A stretch of 30,471 nt of DNA from Streptococcus sp. (GCF_030825805.1 NZ_JAPJPF010000022.1:1-30471), one strand, 5' to 3'. Positions 6,082-14,873 are shown, numbered from the stretch's first letter. Translations and numbers: made by a program. Notes: generated by a model not told the origin, from the sequence alone.

Positions 6082-8119
6082 CTAAATCACTCAATTCATG
6101 TAATAATTTATCATCTAATACGCCTTTAGATTTCAATTTTTTCAATTTTTTAATCAAATCAAATGCTTCTTTATCTTCTGCTGTTAATTCTCTATGAACT
6201 CTTCTCATTTTAGATATTTCTTCATCTGTCGGTACAGTGAAATTTAATTTAAAATCACGATTAATACATTCTTGTGCTTCATTAAAAAGCCCCGTCATCT
6301 CTTCACCTACACCACAAACTGTGACCCAAGCTTTTGATCTTGTAATAGCTGTAAATAGAGCATTCCTCTTTTTAATTAATTCACTACCTGAGTAACACTG
6401 ATTTGAATTAACAATATAAACCATTGCACATTCATTTCCTTTAGCACGGTATATACTAGAACAAGTTATATTTTCTTTCATAAAAAAGACATCCCTTTGA
6501 GTAGTTATACCAGCTAGATTGCTACCTATATTTCTTCTTTCTAAATAGTCAATCAATTTAAAGTATTCTTTCTTGGAGGAATAAGCATCAGGAAAAATAA
6601 CCATAATATCCTCTGGATTCAATTCATCATCCGTAATATTTCTTTCTATTTGCTCAGCAATCCACTCATACTGCTTAGCACTAGATTCAAAGGCGGGAAT
6701 AACTTTTATAGAATCATTTGCATCTAATAATTCATTAAAATATTCTGGAGAAGAATCATCGCTTCTTCTTAAACTAACCTTTTGTTTTTCCTCTAAACTC
6801 CCGTCAACAATAGAATAACCAATATCAGTCCATAGCTGACTATTATTAAAAAACTGTACCATCTGTTCTCTATATATTCCAAAACCCAATGAATGTGCGA
6901 GAGTCAATGCCCACCTTGTGTTTCTGTAACAAACTGGCAACATAATATCTTTTAAGGGTTTATTAGATTCGTTTTCTAAACTAATAATGGGAGTTCCGTC
7001 TTCTCGAGTTCCAAACATTTCCCCTAGATTAGGCATAGACTCTGTACTTAGATTTTGCAGTTCATCGTATGCATAAACAATCTTATGAGAATCTTTAGTT
7101 AGTCTGTAGCAAAGCTTAAAAAAATTAGCAGGCATATCTTGAGCTTCATCAATTAAAATCGCATCATACTTTTCAACATCATCATTAATTAAATTATATA
7201 CTGTATCAATAATGCCTGAAAACTCATTTCCCCTACCGTACCTCTGAAGTGCTAAGTTGTATGTCTCAGGAATAATCCCCAGATTTTTACATATTGTAGA
7301 ATAAATCCCCTCTGTAGTACTGTTCCCCCATGCATGCAAAATATGTAGCCTATCTTCATTGATTCCTTCGTCTGTATATTCTCTATAGAATGCATTTATC
7401 ATTCTTTTGAACTGTTGTGCTAAACTTTGTGTATAAAATGTAACAGCAATATTCCAATCGGGATATTGAAAATGTAAGTAGGCCGCTTTTATTGCTAACA
7501 CAACCGTTTTACCAGAACCGGCTAATCCTCTTATTCTCTGTATACCTTCAGGATTTTCAAATGCAGCTTTTTTTTGCCACTGATCCAGATTGGCTATCGC
7601 CTTTTCAATTTTAGCAATCTTAGCTCCTTTTGAATCTATTCTGCTTATGTTTCTTATGGGAACAGACTTAAATGTACTAACTTTTTGAAGCGCTGAAACT
7701 AAATTACGATATACTTCATCACTTAATTCCTCTTTATTACTTTCTAGTTTAGAAATAATATTAGCAGGATTAGATTCATCTTCATTTGTTACATCTCTGG
7801 TTTCTACTGTGTAGGTCCAAACTTTAGGAGAAAAAGCCAAATTTCGCTTATTTCTTAATTGAGGATACTTTCTAAATGTATATTCAATCTGATAAAACAA
7901 CTCATCTCGATCATTTTCAGAATCGACTAAATTGAAAGAGAATACAATTAATCCATATGTTTGCGATACTAGCATTGCATCCAAACTAGTTTGTAACTCA
8001 TCCATGGCTCGTAGCGGATACCCTAAGTATAAAGTACCGTCAATATCGCCTTTCTCTAACTCTTTTATCAATGATTCTGTTGCACGACTATTATTGATGA
8101 CACCTCTAACTATATCCAC
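6074..8119 (-). CDS. UvrD-like superfamily 1 helicase, paired with DUF2290
   Basis: This 681-aa predicted DNA/RNA helicase has its SF1 motifs in order: WQKKAAF (Q-motif position, about 181), Walker A GLAGSGKT (198-205), Walker B with ILIDEAQD (321-328), YAYDELQNLS (about 350), LPVCYRNTR (about 395) and FTAITRSKAWVTV near residue 610. The first 100 residues (YLGYPL, DAMLVS, GLIVF) resemble the beta core of a PD-(D/E)XK-like nuclease, but the catalytic ExK is not visible, so it may be inactive. The start is GTG at 8119 after GAAGAGGG. The gene begins 55 bp after purK with no clear promoter, so it probably rides on pur transcription. With DUF2290 downstream it forms a likely two-gene antiphage system. 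It is AT-rich relative to purK. Confidence 0.82.
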   Translation of the reverse strand: MDIVRGVINNSRATESLIKELEKGDIDGTLYLGYPLRAMDELQTSLDAMLVSQTYGLIVFSFNLVDSENDRDELFYQIEYTFRKYPQLRNKRNLAFSPKVWTYTVETRDVTNEDESNPANIISKLESNKEELSDEVYRNLVSALQKVSTFKSVPIRNISRIDSKGAKIAKIEKAIANLDQWQKKAAFENPEGIQRIRGLAGSGKTVVLAIKAAYLHFQYPDWNIAVTFYTQSLAQQFKRMINAFYREYTDEGINEDRLHILHAWGNSTTEGIYSTICKNLGIIPETYNLALQRYGRGNEFSGIIDTVYNLINDDVEKYDAILIDEAQDMPANFFKLCYRLTKDSHKIVYAYDELQNLSTESMPNLGEMFGTREDGTPIISLENESNKPLKDIMLPVCYRNTRWALTLAHSLGFGIYREQMVQFFNNSQLWTDIGYSIVDGSLEEKQKVSLRRSDDSSPEYFNELLDANDSIKVIPAFESSAKQYEWIAEQIERNITDDELNPEDIMVIFPDAYSSKKEYFKLIDYLERRNIGSNLAGITTQRDVFFMKENITCSSIYRAKGNECAMVYIVNSNQCYSGSELIKKRNALFTAITRSKAWVTVCGVGEEMTGLFNEAQECINRDFKLNFTVPTDEEISKMRRVHRELTAEDKEAFDLIKKLKKLKSKGVLDDKLLHELSDLVE

Positions 8120-8174
8120 CTTGATCCCTCTTCCTAAGTTTTTACACTAAATTATTGATTAGTTTAATTTCTAA

Positions 8175-9248
8175 TTAAAACTCTGCAACCTTATCTGGTT
8201 CATCACTAAACAAAGTCACATGTCCCATTTTGCGGTTGTGCTTTGCTTCTAGTTTACCATATAAGTGGAGGTGAGCGCTTGGATTTTCTGTCACATATTT
8301 TTCAGCTGCCTCGACGTGCTGGCCGAGGACGTTGAGCATAACTGCTGGAGCATGGAGGTGGATTGCTGGAAGTGGCGCTCCGAGAACGCCCAAGATATGT
8401 GTGTCAAATTGTGAAAAATCACAGGCTTCGATTGAGTAGTGCCCAGAGTTGTGGGGACGTGGGGCAATTTCGTTGACAATAATATCATCAGCTGTAGCAA
8501 ACATTTCCACGCAGAGTGTTCCAGATAGGTTCAGTTGTTCTGCAATTCGCACTGCCATGGCTTTGGCTTTTTCAGCTAGACTTTCTGAAATGCGGGCTGG
8601 CACGATGGTCTTAGATAGGATATTGTTGCGGTGGATATTTTCCTGAACAGGAAAAATCGTCACGTCCTTGCCATTTCCTGACACGATAACAGAAATTTCA
8701 AGGTCAAAATTGACGAATTCTTCTAAAACGCAATCTGCTGAATCCGCTAGTGCATAAGCTTCTTCTAAATCTGCTTCTGAGCGAATGACCTTTTGTCCAT
8801 GGCCATCATAGCCACCAGTCGCAGTCTTGAGAACATAGTTTTTCGATAGGTCAATATCTGCCAAGTCTTGGCTTGAAGTCACGACCTTGTATGGGGCCAC
8901 AGTGACTTGAGCCTTGTTGGAAAGAAAGTCCTTCTCAAAAATCCGGTTTTGGGAAATGCGAAGTAGGTCTGTTCCTTGTGGGAGCTGATCGTCTTTGATA
9001 ACGGCATCCAAACCGTCAGCATCGACATTCTCAAACTCATAGGTCAGGACATCGCAACGCTCCGCCAACTGACGGAGGGCGTCCACATCATTATAAGGCG
9101 CCACGATGATTTCCGCCACACGAGAGGCCGGGCAATCCACTGCCGGATCCAGCGCGATGACCTTGTGTCCCATGTAGATAGCAGAAATAGCCATCATCTG
9201 ACCCAGCTGGCCACCACCGATAATTCCGATTGTTTTAGATGAGCTCAT
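8175..9248 (-). CDS. purK: N5-carboxyaminoimidazole ribonucleotide synthase
   Basis: This ATP-grasp enzyme carboxylates AIR to N5-CAIR with ATP and bicarbonate, and PurE then rearranges the product. The chosen start is ATG at 9248 ([19 protein letters not shown]), giving 357 aa. It is preceded by AGAGGAG with 7-nt spacing, whereas the longer frame to 9308 only reads through purE. The N-terminal nucleotide-binding loop GIIGGGQLG and the ATP-grasp segment [14 protein letters not shown] are present. It overlaps purE by 14 bp. A decayed second copy of its 3' end lies at 4587-4681. Downstream the operon is interrupted by the helicase/DUF2290 insert. Confidence 0.96.
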   Translation of the reverse strand: MSSSKTIGIIGGGQLGQMMAISAIYMGHKVIALDPAVDCPASRVAEIIVAPYNDVDALRQLAERCDVLTYEFENVDADGLDAVIKDDQLPQGTDLLRISQNRIFEKDFLSNKAQVTVAPYKVVTSSQDLADIDLSKNYVLKTATGGYDGHGQKVIRSEADLEEAYALADSADCVLEEFVNFDLEISVIVSGNGKDVTIFPVQENIHRNNILSKTIVPARISESLAEKAKAMAVRIAEQLNLSGTLCVEMFATADDIIVNEIAPRPHNSGHYSIEACDFSQFDTHILGVLGAPLPAIHLHAPAVMLNVLGQHVEAAEKYVTENPSAHLHLYGKLEAKHNRKMGHVTLFSDEPDKVAEF

Positions 9249-9726
9249 TCGTCGACTCCTCTGCGATTTTTCCTTGTTCTTCTGCGAAATCTGCCAATGC
9301 TGTCGCAATAGCCTGATCCTCTACTGAAAGGAGACGGAGGGCAAAGAGGGCCGCATTGGTCGCACCTGCTTCACCAATAGCCATTGTCGCAACAGGCACG
9401 CCACCCGGCATCTGAACAATCGAGTAAAGCGAATCAACGCCACTAAGCGCACGTGATTTGACTGGTACACCGATGACAGGAAGGGTTGTTTTCGCTGCGA
9501 CCATACCTGGCAAATGGGCTGCGCCACCCGCACCTGCTATGATAACCTTGATGCCACGGCTACGTGCTTCTTCGGCATGTTTGAACATGAGGTCCGGTGT
9601 GCGGTGAGCAGAGACAACTTTCTTTTCGTAGACTACACCGAAGCGGTCTAGGACTTCTGCTGTTTTTTGCATGGTTGCCCAGTCGGATTTTGAGCCCATG
9701 ATGATGGAAATAATTGGTTTAGTCAT
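9235..9726 (-). CDS. purE: N5-CAIR mutase (PurE)
   Basis: This enzyme converts N5-CAIR to CAIR. The 163-aa product starts at ATG 9726 ([16 protein letters not shown]) after AAAGGA, and the extra 19 codons of the open frame upstream are leader sequence. Typical class I PurE motifs are MGSKSDW, SAHRTP with the catalytic His, and [11 protein letters not shown]. It overlaps purK by 14 bp, so the two subunits of the AIR carboxylation step are translationally coupled. The 197-bp spacer to purD holds two strong hairpins, one shared with the purB leader. Confidence 0.96.
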   Translation of the reverse strand: MTKPIISIIMGSKSDWATMQKTAEVLDRFGVVYEKKVVSAHRTPDLMFKHAEEARSRGIKVIIAGAGGAAHLPGMVAAKTTLPVIGVPVKSRALSGVDSLYSIVQMPGGVPVATMAIGEAGATNAALFALRLLSVEDQAIATALADFAEEQGKIAEESTNELI

Positions 9727-9801
9727 AATTTTTCCTTTTTCTTCTTTTTTGATAATGGTCTTAGGTGGTGGGGTCGGAAGCAAACCTTCGGTTTCATTCC
9801 T

Positions 9802-9829
9802 AAAATTTGAGCCTAAGGTCTCAAATTTT
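9802..9829 (-). promoter_or_regulatory. Conserved hairpin in the purE leader
   Basis: This is a perfect 10-bp stem (9802-9811 with 9820-9829) with an 8-nt loop, 76 nt upstream of purE. The purB leader has the same structure at 77 nt. In the stem, one A-T pair has become T-A and one T-A pair has become C-G, so pairing is conserved while sequence changes. No T tract follows. Confidence 0.72.
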
Positions 9830-9832
9830 CCG

Positions 9833-9857
9833 CTCCTAGTAGCTCTGCTACTAGGAG
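9833..9857 (-). repeat. Second hairpin in the purD-purE spacer
   Basis: A perfect inverted repeat CTCCTAGTAG / CTACTAGGAG has a 5-nt loop and lies 3 nt from the 9802-9829 hairpin. Together they form a two-hairpin module between purD and purE. No T tract follows on the minus strand, so transcription probably continues. Confidence 0.7.
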
Positions 9858-9923
9858 TTCCACTACTGCGACGATTATCCTATACTAGCTCGCTTTCGCT
9901 CGCCATGACAACTATAGTATCTG

Positions 9924-11189
9924 TTAATCTTTTATCGCCTTGCTACCGATATCCGTACGGTAGAAGAGGCCTTCTGTGTTTTGTTTGTTGAGTTGGTTGT
10001 AGATGATGTTTTGGCCATCTTTGACGGTGTCTGCTGTTGTAACCAGCATGTAGACACGTCCGCCGTTTGAGAGGAGGTCTTGACCATTTTCAGCAAATTT
10101 AGCACCGGCATAGTATGTGATGATGTCACCGTCTGTCTTGGCTGGAAGCTTGACACCCTTCTCATAAGCGAGTGGGTAGCCGTTGGATGCTACAACCACG
10201 CCCAATGTCACACCCTTGTCCGTCCAAGTGATGGCTGGCTCTTTACCATCCAAAATATCAGTGATGTTTTGAGCAAAGTCGGATGTCAAACGAGGCAAGA
10301 TGATTTGGGTTTCAGGATCACCAAAACGAGCGTTGAACTCGATCACCTTAGGTCCATCAGCTGTCAAGATAAGCCCCGCGTAAAGGACACCAAGATAGGG
10401 GCGCCCTTCTTTGATCATCCCTTCAAGAACTGGCTTGACAATAGTGTCAACCGCTGTGTCAACCACACTCTGTGGCAAGTGAGGAACTGGTGCATAGGCC
10501 CCCATCCCACCAGTGTTAGGACCCTTGTCGCCATCATAGGCACGTTTGTGGTCCTGAGCCGTTGGCATGATGTAGAACTTGTCCCCATTGACAAAGGCAA
10601 AGAGAGAGAACTCTTCCCCGTCAAGGAATTCCTCGATGACCACACGCGCACCGGAGTCTCCAAATTTATTGTCCAAAAGCATCTCATGAGCAGCTTCGAC
10701 GGCTTGCTCCACTGTCTCCGCAACGACGACACCTTTCCCAAGAGCCAGCCCGTCTGCCTTGACGACGATTGGAGCACCTTTTTCTTCGATGTAGGCCTTG
10801 GCTTCTTCGAAATCTGAAAATGTGCCATAGGCTGCTGTCGGAACGTCGTATTTGACCATGATTTCCTTAGCAAAATCCTTAGACCACTCAAGTTCAGCCG
10901 CAGCCTTTGTCGGACCAAAGGCTTTGAGACCAGCCGCATTGAAATCATCCACGATACCAGCCGCAAGGGCATCATCTGGACCGATAAAGGTCCAAGCAAT
11001 CTCATTGACTTTTACGAAGTCAATCAGCTTAGAATGTTCGGAAATTCCGATATTGATCAAATCCAGACCGTCTAATCGCATCCCGTCATTACCAGGAGCC
11101 ACAAAAACCTGCTCAACGTCTTTAGACTCCAACAATTTCTTGGCAATCGCATGCTCACGACCGCCAGATCCAACAACCAAAAGTTTCAT
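9924..11189 (-). CDS. purD: Phosphoribosylamine-glycine ligase (GAR synthetase)
   Basis: This ATP-grasp ligase joins glycine to 5-phosphoribosylamine, the second step of IMP synthesis. The 421-aa product shows the N-terminal GSGGREHAIA loop, the ATP-grasp VVKADGLALGKGVVV segment and the family signature NTGGMGAYAP. The start is ATG at 11189 after a modest AGAGG. Because a plus-strand CHAP gene separates it from purH, it cannot share the upstream transcript. An extended -10 promoter with a CGAAC motif lies directly upstream. It is therefore the first gene of a second pur transcript, purD-purE-purK and beyond. Confidence 0.96.
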   Translation of the reverse strand: MKLLVVGSGGREHAIAKKLLESKDVEQVFVAPGNDGMRLDGLDLINIGISEHSKLIDFVKVNEIAWTFIGPDDALAAGIVDDFNAAGLKAFGPTKAAAELEWSKDFAKEIMVKYDVPTAAYGTFSDFEEAKAYIEEKGAPIVVKADGLALGKGVVVAETVEQAVEAAHEMLLDNKFGDSGARVVIEEFLDGEEFSLFAFVNGDKFYIMPTAQDHKRAYDGDKGPNTGGMGAYAPVPHLPQSVVDTAVDTIVKPVLEGMIKEGRPYLGVLYAGLILTADGPKVIEFNARFGDPETQIILPRLTSDFAQNITDILDGKEPAITWTDKGVTLGVVVASNGYPLAYEKGVKLPAKTDGDIITYYAGAKFAENGQDLLSNGGRVYMLVTTADTVKDGQNIIYNQLNKQNTEGLFYRTDIGSKAIKD

Positions 11190-11220
11190 CTCGAACCTCT
11201 TTTGCGAATTATTTTATTAA

Positions 11221-11274
11221 ATTATATCATAATCGTTCGTTTTATTCTAATGTTTCAAGGAATATCCGATGATT
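11221..11274 (-). promoter_or_regulatory. purD promoter with PurR-like sites
   Basis: On the minus strand an extended -10 TGATATAAT lies at 11229-11221, with a CGAACGA motif at 11239-11233, near the -35 position. At 11262-11274 the plus strand reads ATATCCGATGATT, close to the lactococcal PurBox AWWWCCGAACWWT apart from the two bases after CCGA. PurR control is inferred from the similar core motifs before purC. Confidence 0.6.
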
Positions 11275-11311
11275 TTCATTAGAAAACAAACTTTTTTCAT
11301 TATTTTTTAAA

Positions 11312-11340
11312 TTTCTGCTCCTTTTTACGAATATTATAAT
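11312..11340 (+). promoter_or_regulatory. Promoter of the CHAP gene
   Basis: A consensus -10 TATAAT lies at 11335-11340, with a weak -35 (TTTCTG) 17 bp upstream. The gene's ATG is at 11374 after AAAGGAG, leaving a short 5' leader. Confidence 0.5.
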
Positions 11341-11373
11341 TGAGACCTCTAATATTTTTTAAAAAGGAGTTTT

Positions 11374-12388
11374 ATGCAGAGAATAAAGAAACTACTCTTA
11401 GCAGCTTGTCTTTTCTGGGCAGGGGCTTCACAAGTTGCAAGAGCAGAGCAAAACGTCAATTATATCTACAAGGAAAAAGGACAATTAGTTGTCCACCTCG
11501 GGACCGTTCCAGACCGCTTCCAAAGCGTTAGCGTCCCCATTTGGTCCGAGCAAAATGGCCAGGACGACCTCATTTGGTATCCTGTTCAACGAGGTGAAAA
11601 TGGATTTGATTTGCAAGTGCCTCTGACCAATCATTTGGATCAAGCAGGACTTTATCACATCCATGTCTACGGGATCCATTCTAACGGAAATATTGAAGGA
11701 CTGTTTCCTCTACAGACAATCGTTGAAAAAAAAAGACCTGGCTTCTTCCCAACCCAAGATTACAGTCCGACCTAGCACTACACAGCTATTTGAGATCCAA
11801 CTCCAGCTTTTTGAAGATGTGGAGGAGGTCTTCTTTCCCATCTGGTCTGAACAAGATGGCCAAGACGACTTGATCTGGTATCCCGCAAAAAAGACGGCAC
11901 CTGGTCGCTACCAATTATCCTTCAATGCCGAGAAACATACAGGGAAAGGAACCTTTCATCTCCACGTCTACCAAAAAGACAAGGGGCACTTAAAAGGTTT
12001 ACTTGCCACTGAATTTCAGGTCGAGCGGGCTAAACCTGCTCCAATGGTCACCCAATCGGATAATTACTATCCCGTCGGCGAATGTACCTGGGCGGCAAAA
12101 GAACTAGCTCCTTGGTCACAAAACTGGTGGGGAAACGGTGGCATGTGGGCAGCTAGTGCACGCGCTGCGGGCTTCCGGACAGGAAATACCCCAGAGGTCG
12201 GCGCTATCGCCTGTTGGGATAATGGAGGCTATGGCCACGTTGCAGTCGTGACGGAGGTCGAACATGATCAAAAGATCCAAGTGAAGGAAGCTAATTACAA
12301 TGGAAATCGGACCATCAACAATTTCCGTGGCTGGTTTGACCCCACGAATGTTGTCTGGGGAACGGTCAGCTATATCTATCCAAATTAA
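11374..12388 (+). pseudogene. Secreted GBS_Bsp-like repeat / CHAP amidase, frameshifted at an A9 tract
   Basis: The first frame (11374-11775) has a signal peptide ending ARA and one GBS_Bsp-like repeat with [16 protein letters not shown]. The second frame (11663-12388) holds a second such repeat ([16 protein letters not shown]) and a C-terminal CHAP domain with [13 protein letters not shown] and GGYGHVAVV, the expected Cys and His. The frames meet at nine A's (11726-11734), and with eight A's a single 337-aa protein would result. No good ribosome binding site precedes the second frame. It could be a phase-variable gene, a gene rescued by polymerase slippage, a recent mutation or a sequencing error. 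The CHAP domain is close to that of PcsB at 29027. It runs opposite to the pur genes and separates purH from purD. When intact, it would be an extracellular peptidoglycan hydrolase. Confidence 0.85.
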
Positions 12389-12405
12389 AGAATTCCTAAC
12401 CAACA

Positions 12406-12439
12406 AAAAAGGCGCTCATCCATCGATGAGTGCCTTTTT
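12406..12439. terminator. Bidirectional terminator between the CHAP gene and purH
   Basis: A 15-bp stem (12406-12420 with 12425-12439) with a CATC loop and one mismatch is flanked by A's and T's on both sides. It sits between the CHAP stop at 12388 and the purH stop at 12443, so it ends both transcripts. This confirms that purD needs its own promoter. Confidence 0.9.
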
Positions 12440-12442
12440 AGG

Positions 12443-13990
12443 TTAATGTCTGAAGTGACGAACACCTGTAAAGATCATGGCCAAGCCATATTTGTCAGCC
12501 GCTTCGATTGACTCTTGGTCACGGACGGAACCACCTGGTTGGATGATCGCTTTGATACCTGCCTTAGCAATTTCTTCCACGTTATCCGCAAATGGGAAGA
12601 AGGCATCTGAAGCAAGCACAGCGCCGTCAAGACGGTCTTTAGCTTGGTCAATAGCGATGCGGACAGATGCTACACGATTGGTTTGACCTGGGCCAACACC
12701 AAGTGTCATGTGGTCGTTGGTCACGATGATCCCATTTGATTTGACATACTTGATAGCTTTCCAAGCAAACTCAAGAGCTGTCGCTTCTGTCTCCGTTGGT
12801 TGGCGTTTGGTAACCACTTGCCAGTCAGCTGGACTTTCTTCCACCACGTCTTGGTTTTGAACGAGGAGACCACCAACAACACCAGTGTATTCTGCTTCCA
12901 CTTCACTAGCATCTTGAGCGTTAAATGGCAATTCAAGGATACGCAAGTTTTTCTTCTTAGTTGTCAAGATTTCAAGCGCTTCGTCTGTGTAGCTTGGTGC
13001 AATGATGATTTCAAGGAAGACTCCATGCATTTTTTGAGCCGTCGTAGCGTCTACCTCACGGTTGAGAACGACGATTCCACCAAAGATGGATACTGGGTCA
13101 GACTCATAAGCGTAGTCCCAAGCAGTTTCAATATCATCAGCTTGACCAATCCCACATGGGTTCATATGTTTCAAAGCCACAACGGTTGGACGGTCTTTGA
13201 AATCACGGATGATCCGAATCGCAGCATCCGCGTCACGGATATTGTTGAAGGATAATTCTTTCCCATTCAGCTGCTTCGCTGATGCAATCGAATAATCCGT
13301 TGGCAAAGCTTTTTGGTAGAAGTCAGCGTCTTGTTGAGGGTTTTCCCCGTAACGCATTGGTTGCTTAAGGTCATAAGTCAAGGTGAGTTTTTCAGGTTTA
13401 CTTTCACCTACTTGGGCTGTGAAGTATTCTGCGATTAAAGCATCATAGGCCGCTGTGTGACGGAAAACTTTCGCTGCCAAGCGCTGGCGAGTTTCGTATG
13501 TGGTTTCGCCGTTGGCTGTCAATTCGTCAAGCACCACAGCATAGTCAGCAGGGTCTACCACAACTGTTACGCTAGCATGGTTTTTCGCTGCTGAACGAAG
13601 CATGGATGGTCCACCGATATCGATGTTCTCCACCGCGTCAGCGTAAGTCACATCTGGTTTAAGGATGGTTTCCTTAAATGGGTAAAGGTTGACCACAACA
13701 AGGTCGATGAGCTCAATCTGATTATCCTTAGCAGCCTCTAGGTGACTATCAAGGTCACGACGAGCGAGGAGACCTCCGTGGATATTTGGGTGGAGGGTCT
13801 TCACACGACCGTCCATCATTTCTGGGAAACCAGTCACATCGTCGATGGCGATAGTGTCTACCCCAGCATTGTCAAGGGTAACTTTAGTACCACCTGTTGA
13901 GATAATGTCCCAACCAAGTTTCTTGAGTTCTTGGGCAAATTCAACAATGCCCGCTTTATCTGAAACACTAATTAGTGCGCGTTTAGTCAT
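12443..13990 (-). CDS. purH: Bifunctional AICAR transformylase / IMP cyclohydrolase
   Basis: This enzyme catalyses the last two steps to IMP: formylation of AICAR with 10-formyl-THF, then ring closure. The 515-aa product has the N-terminal MGS-like cyclohydrolase domain ([22 protein letters not shown]) and the transformylase domain with KHMNPCGIG and the C-terminal [10 protein letters not shown]. The ATG at 13990 follows immediately after the GNAT gene stop at 13992, with ribosome binding sequence AAAGAAAGAGGAAT. It is the last gene of the purC-initiated transcript, ending at the terminator 12406-12439. Confidence 0.97.
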   Translation of the reverse strand: MTKRALISVSDKAGIVEFAQELKKLGWDIISTGGTKVTLDNAGVDTIAIDDVTGFPEMMDGRVKTLHPNIHGGLLARRDLDSHLEAAKDNQIELIDLVVVNLYPFKETILKPDVTYADAVENIDIGGPSMLRSAAKNHASVTVVVDPADYAVVLDELTANGETTYETRQRLAAKVFRHTAAYDALIAEYFTAQVGESKPEKLTLTYDLKQPMRYGENPQQDADFYQKALPTDYSIASAKQLNGKELSFNNIRDADAAIRIIRDFKDRPTVVALKHMNPCGIGQADDIETAWDYAYESDPVSIFGGIVVLNREVDATTAQKMHGVFLEIIIAPSYTDEALEILTTKKKNLRILELPFNAQDASEVEAEYTGVVGGLLVQNQDVVEESPADWQVVTKRQPTETEATALEFAWKAIKYVKSNGIIVTNDHMTLGVGPGQTNRVASVRIAIDQAKDRLDGAVLASDAFFPFADNVEEIAKAGIKAIIQPGGSVRDQESIEAADKYGLAMIFTGVRHFRH

Positions 13991-13991
13991 T

Positions 13992-14456
13992 CTATTCCTC
14001 TTTCTTTAGATCCAACCGCATAGCGACTTCGTTATTGTCTTCTATAAATCCTGTTTCCTGAAAACCCAAACTAGTCAGCAGGTACTTCATTTTTTCATTT
14101 CCAACCACATAATCTGCGATAATATGATTGCAAGCTCTATCCATCTGAGCCTCTTTGATCAGAACTTCCAAGGCTTTTCGTCCATAACCTTTTCCTTGGT
14201 ACTGCTGGCCGATCATTATCCGCCAGATAAAATATTCTGCCTCATCCTTATCTATTTCCAACAGTAGAAAACCAACCACTTGCTCATCCCAATAGATTGC
14301 CATGGGAAACACATCCCCATTCTCTCGGTAGAGCCATGCGTCAGCTAAAGAACGCACATTGGGAGCTACAAAACGCGCTCGTTCATCAGCATCAGATATT
14401 TTCAAATCCAGCACTGCCTGAAAACTGCTCTCATCTACTAATTTCAGATTAATCAT
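13992..14456 (-). CDS. GNAT family N-acetyltransferase
   Basis: The 154-aa product has a GNAT fold signature: the acetyl-CoA loop [13 protein letters not shown] follows a beta strand ([10 protein letters not shown]), and the C-terminal part has [17 protein letters not shown]. The general look is of the PaiA/BltD/spermidine acetyltransferase branch, but the substrate cannot be told. The start is ATG 14456 after AAAAGGAG. It is embedded in the pur operon directly before purH with a 1-nt gap, so it is co-expressed under purine control. A link to purine metabolism is not obvious. Confidence 0.85.
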   Translation of the reverse strand: MINLKLVDESSFQAVLDLKISDADERARFVAPNVRSLADAWLYRENGDVFPMAIYWDEQVVGFLLLEIDKDEAEYFIWRIMIGQQYQGKGYGRKALEVLIKEAQMDRACNHIIADYVVGNEKMKYLLTSLGFQETGFIEDNNEVAMRLDLKKEE

Positions 14457-14498
14457 TTTTCTCCTTTTGAATAAATAGGATTTTGAGGTGATTAAAGA

Positions 14499-14873
14499 CT
14501 AATCTAACTCATATAAAAGGTAGTTATCAAAATTTATGATTCCTTTGAGGTAATCTCGGTCTGCTTTAGACAACTCAAATTCTGGAAAAGTCGCAATTAA
14601 ACTGGACAAATAAAAATAATTCGGGTGCCGACGATAAGAAAAACCTGCTTGACCGAATTTCCCTTGACAAAAATCATAGGCAAGTTTTAATTCTTGACTT
14701 GTGACACCGTCTAAAATTTTATCTAACTCTGAAAGCTGACTTTTATCAGTATTTTCTATCATAGCTTTCACTGTATTTACTAAAACAAAAAGAAAATCAT
14801 TAGTATTATCCAGTAGGATTGGTCTGTTAGATAACTTATTCTTTAACTCCATATAGTATTGGTCCATAATCAT
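14499..14873 (-). CDS. Unknown 124-aa protein in the pur operon
   Basis: This acidic soluble protein has no signal peptide, with features such as ELKLAYDFCQGKFG and NFDNYLLYELD at the C-terminus. The start ATG at 14873 overlaps the purN stop as ATGA after GAGGAAGAA, and a second ATG at 14867 is possible. The gene is a little more AT-rich than its neighbours and lies where other streptococci may carry unrelated accessory genes. I do not recognise a family. Translational coupling to purN suggests co-expression. Confidence 0.7.
   Translation of the reverse strand: MIMDQYYMELKNKLSNRPILLDNTNDFLFVLVNTVKAMIENTDKSQLSELDKILDGVTSQELKLAYDFCQGKFGQAGFSYRRHPNYFYLSSLIATFPEFELSKADRDYLKGIINFDNYLLYELD

Noticed and set aside
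1620..8174. Prophage or integrative element in the AT-rich insert
   Set aside because: There is no integrase, transposase, replication or structural gene and no tRNA-type attachment site. The duplicated flanks fit homologous recombination better.
9249..9308. Longer N-terminus for purK
   Set aside because: The extension reads through purE coding sequence. The ATG at 9248 has AGGAG at good spacing and begins the conserved fold.
10080..10817. 245-codon plus-strand open frame opposite purD
   Set aside because: It is a shadow of purD. The opposite strand carries the clear GAR synthetase, and the frame has no family features.
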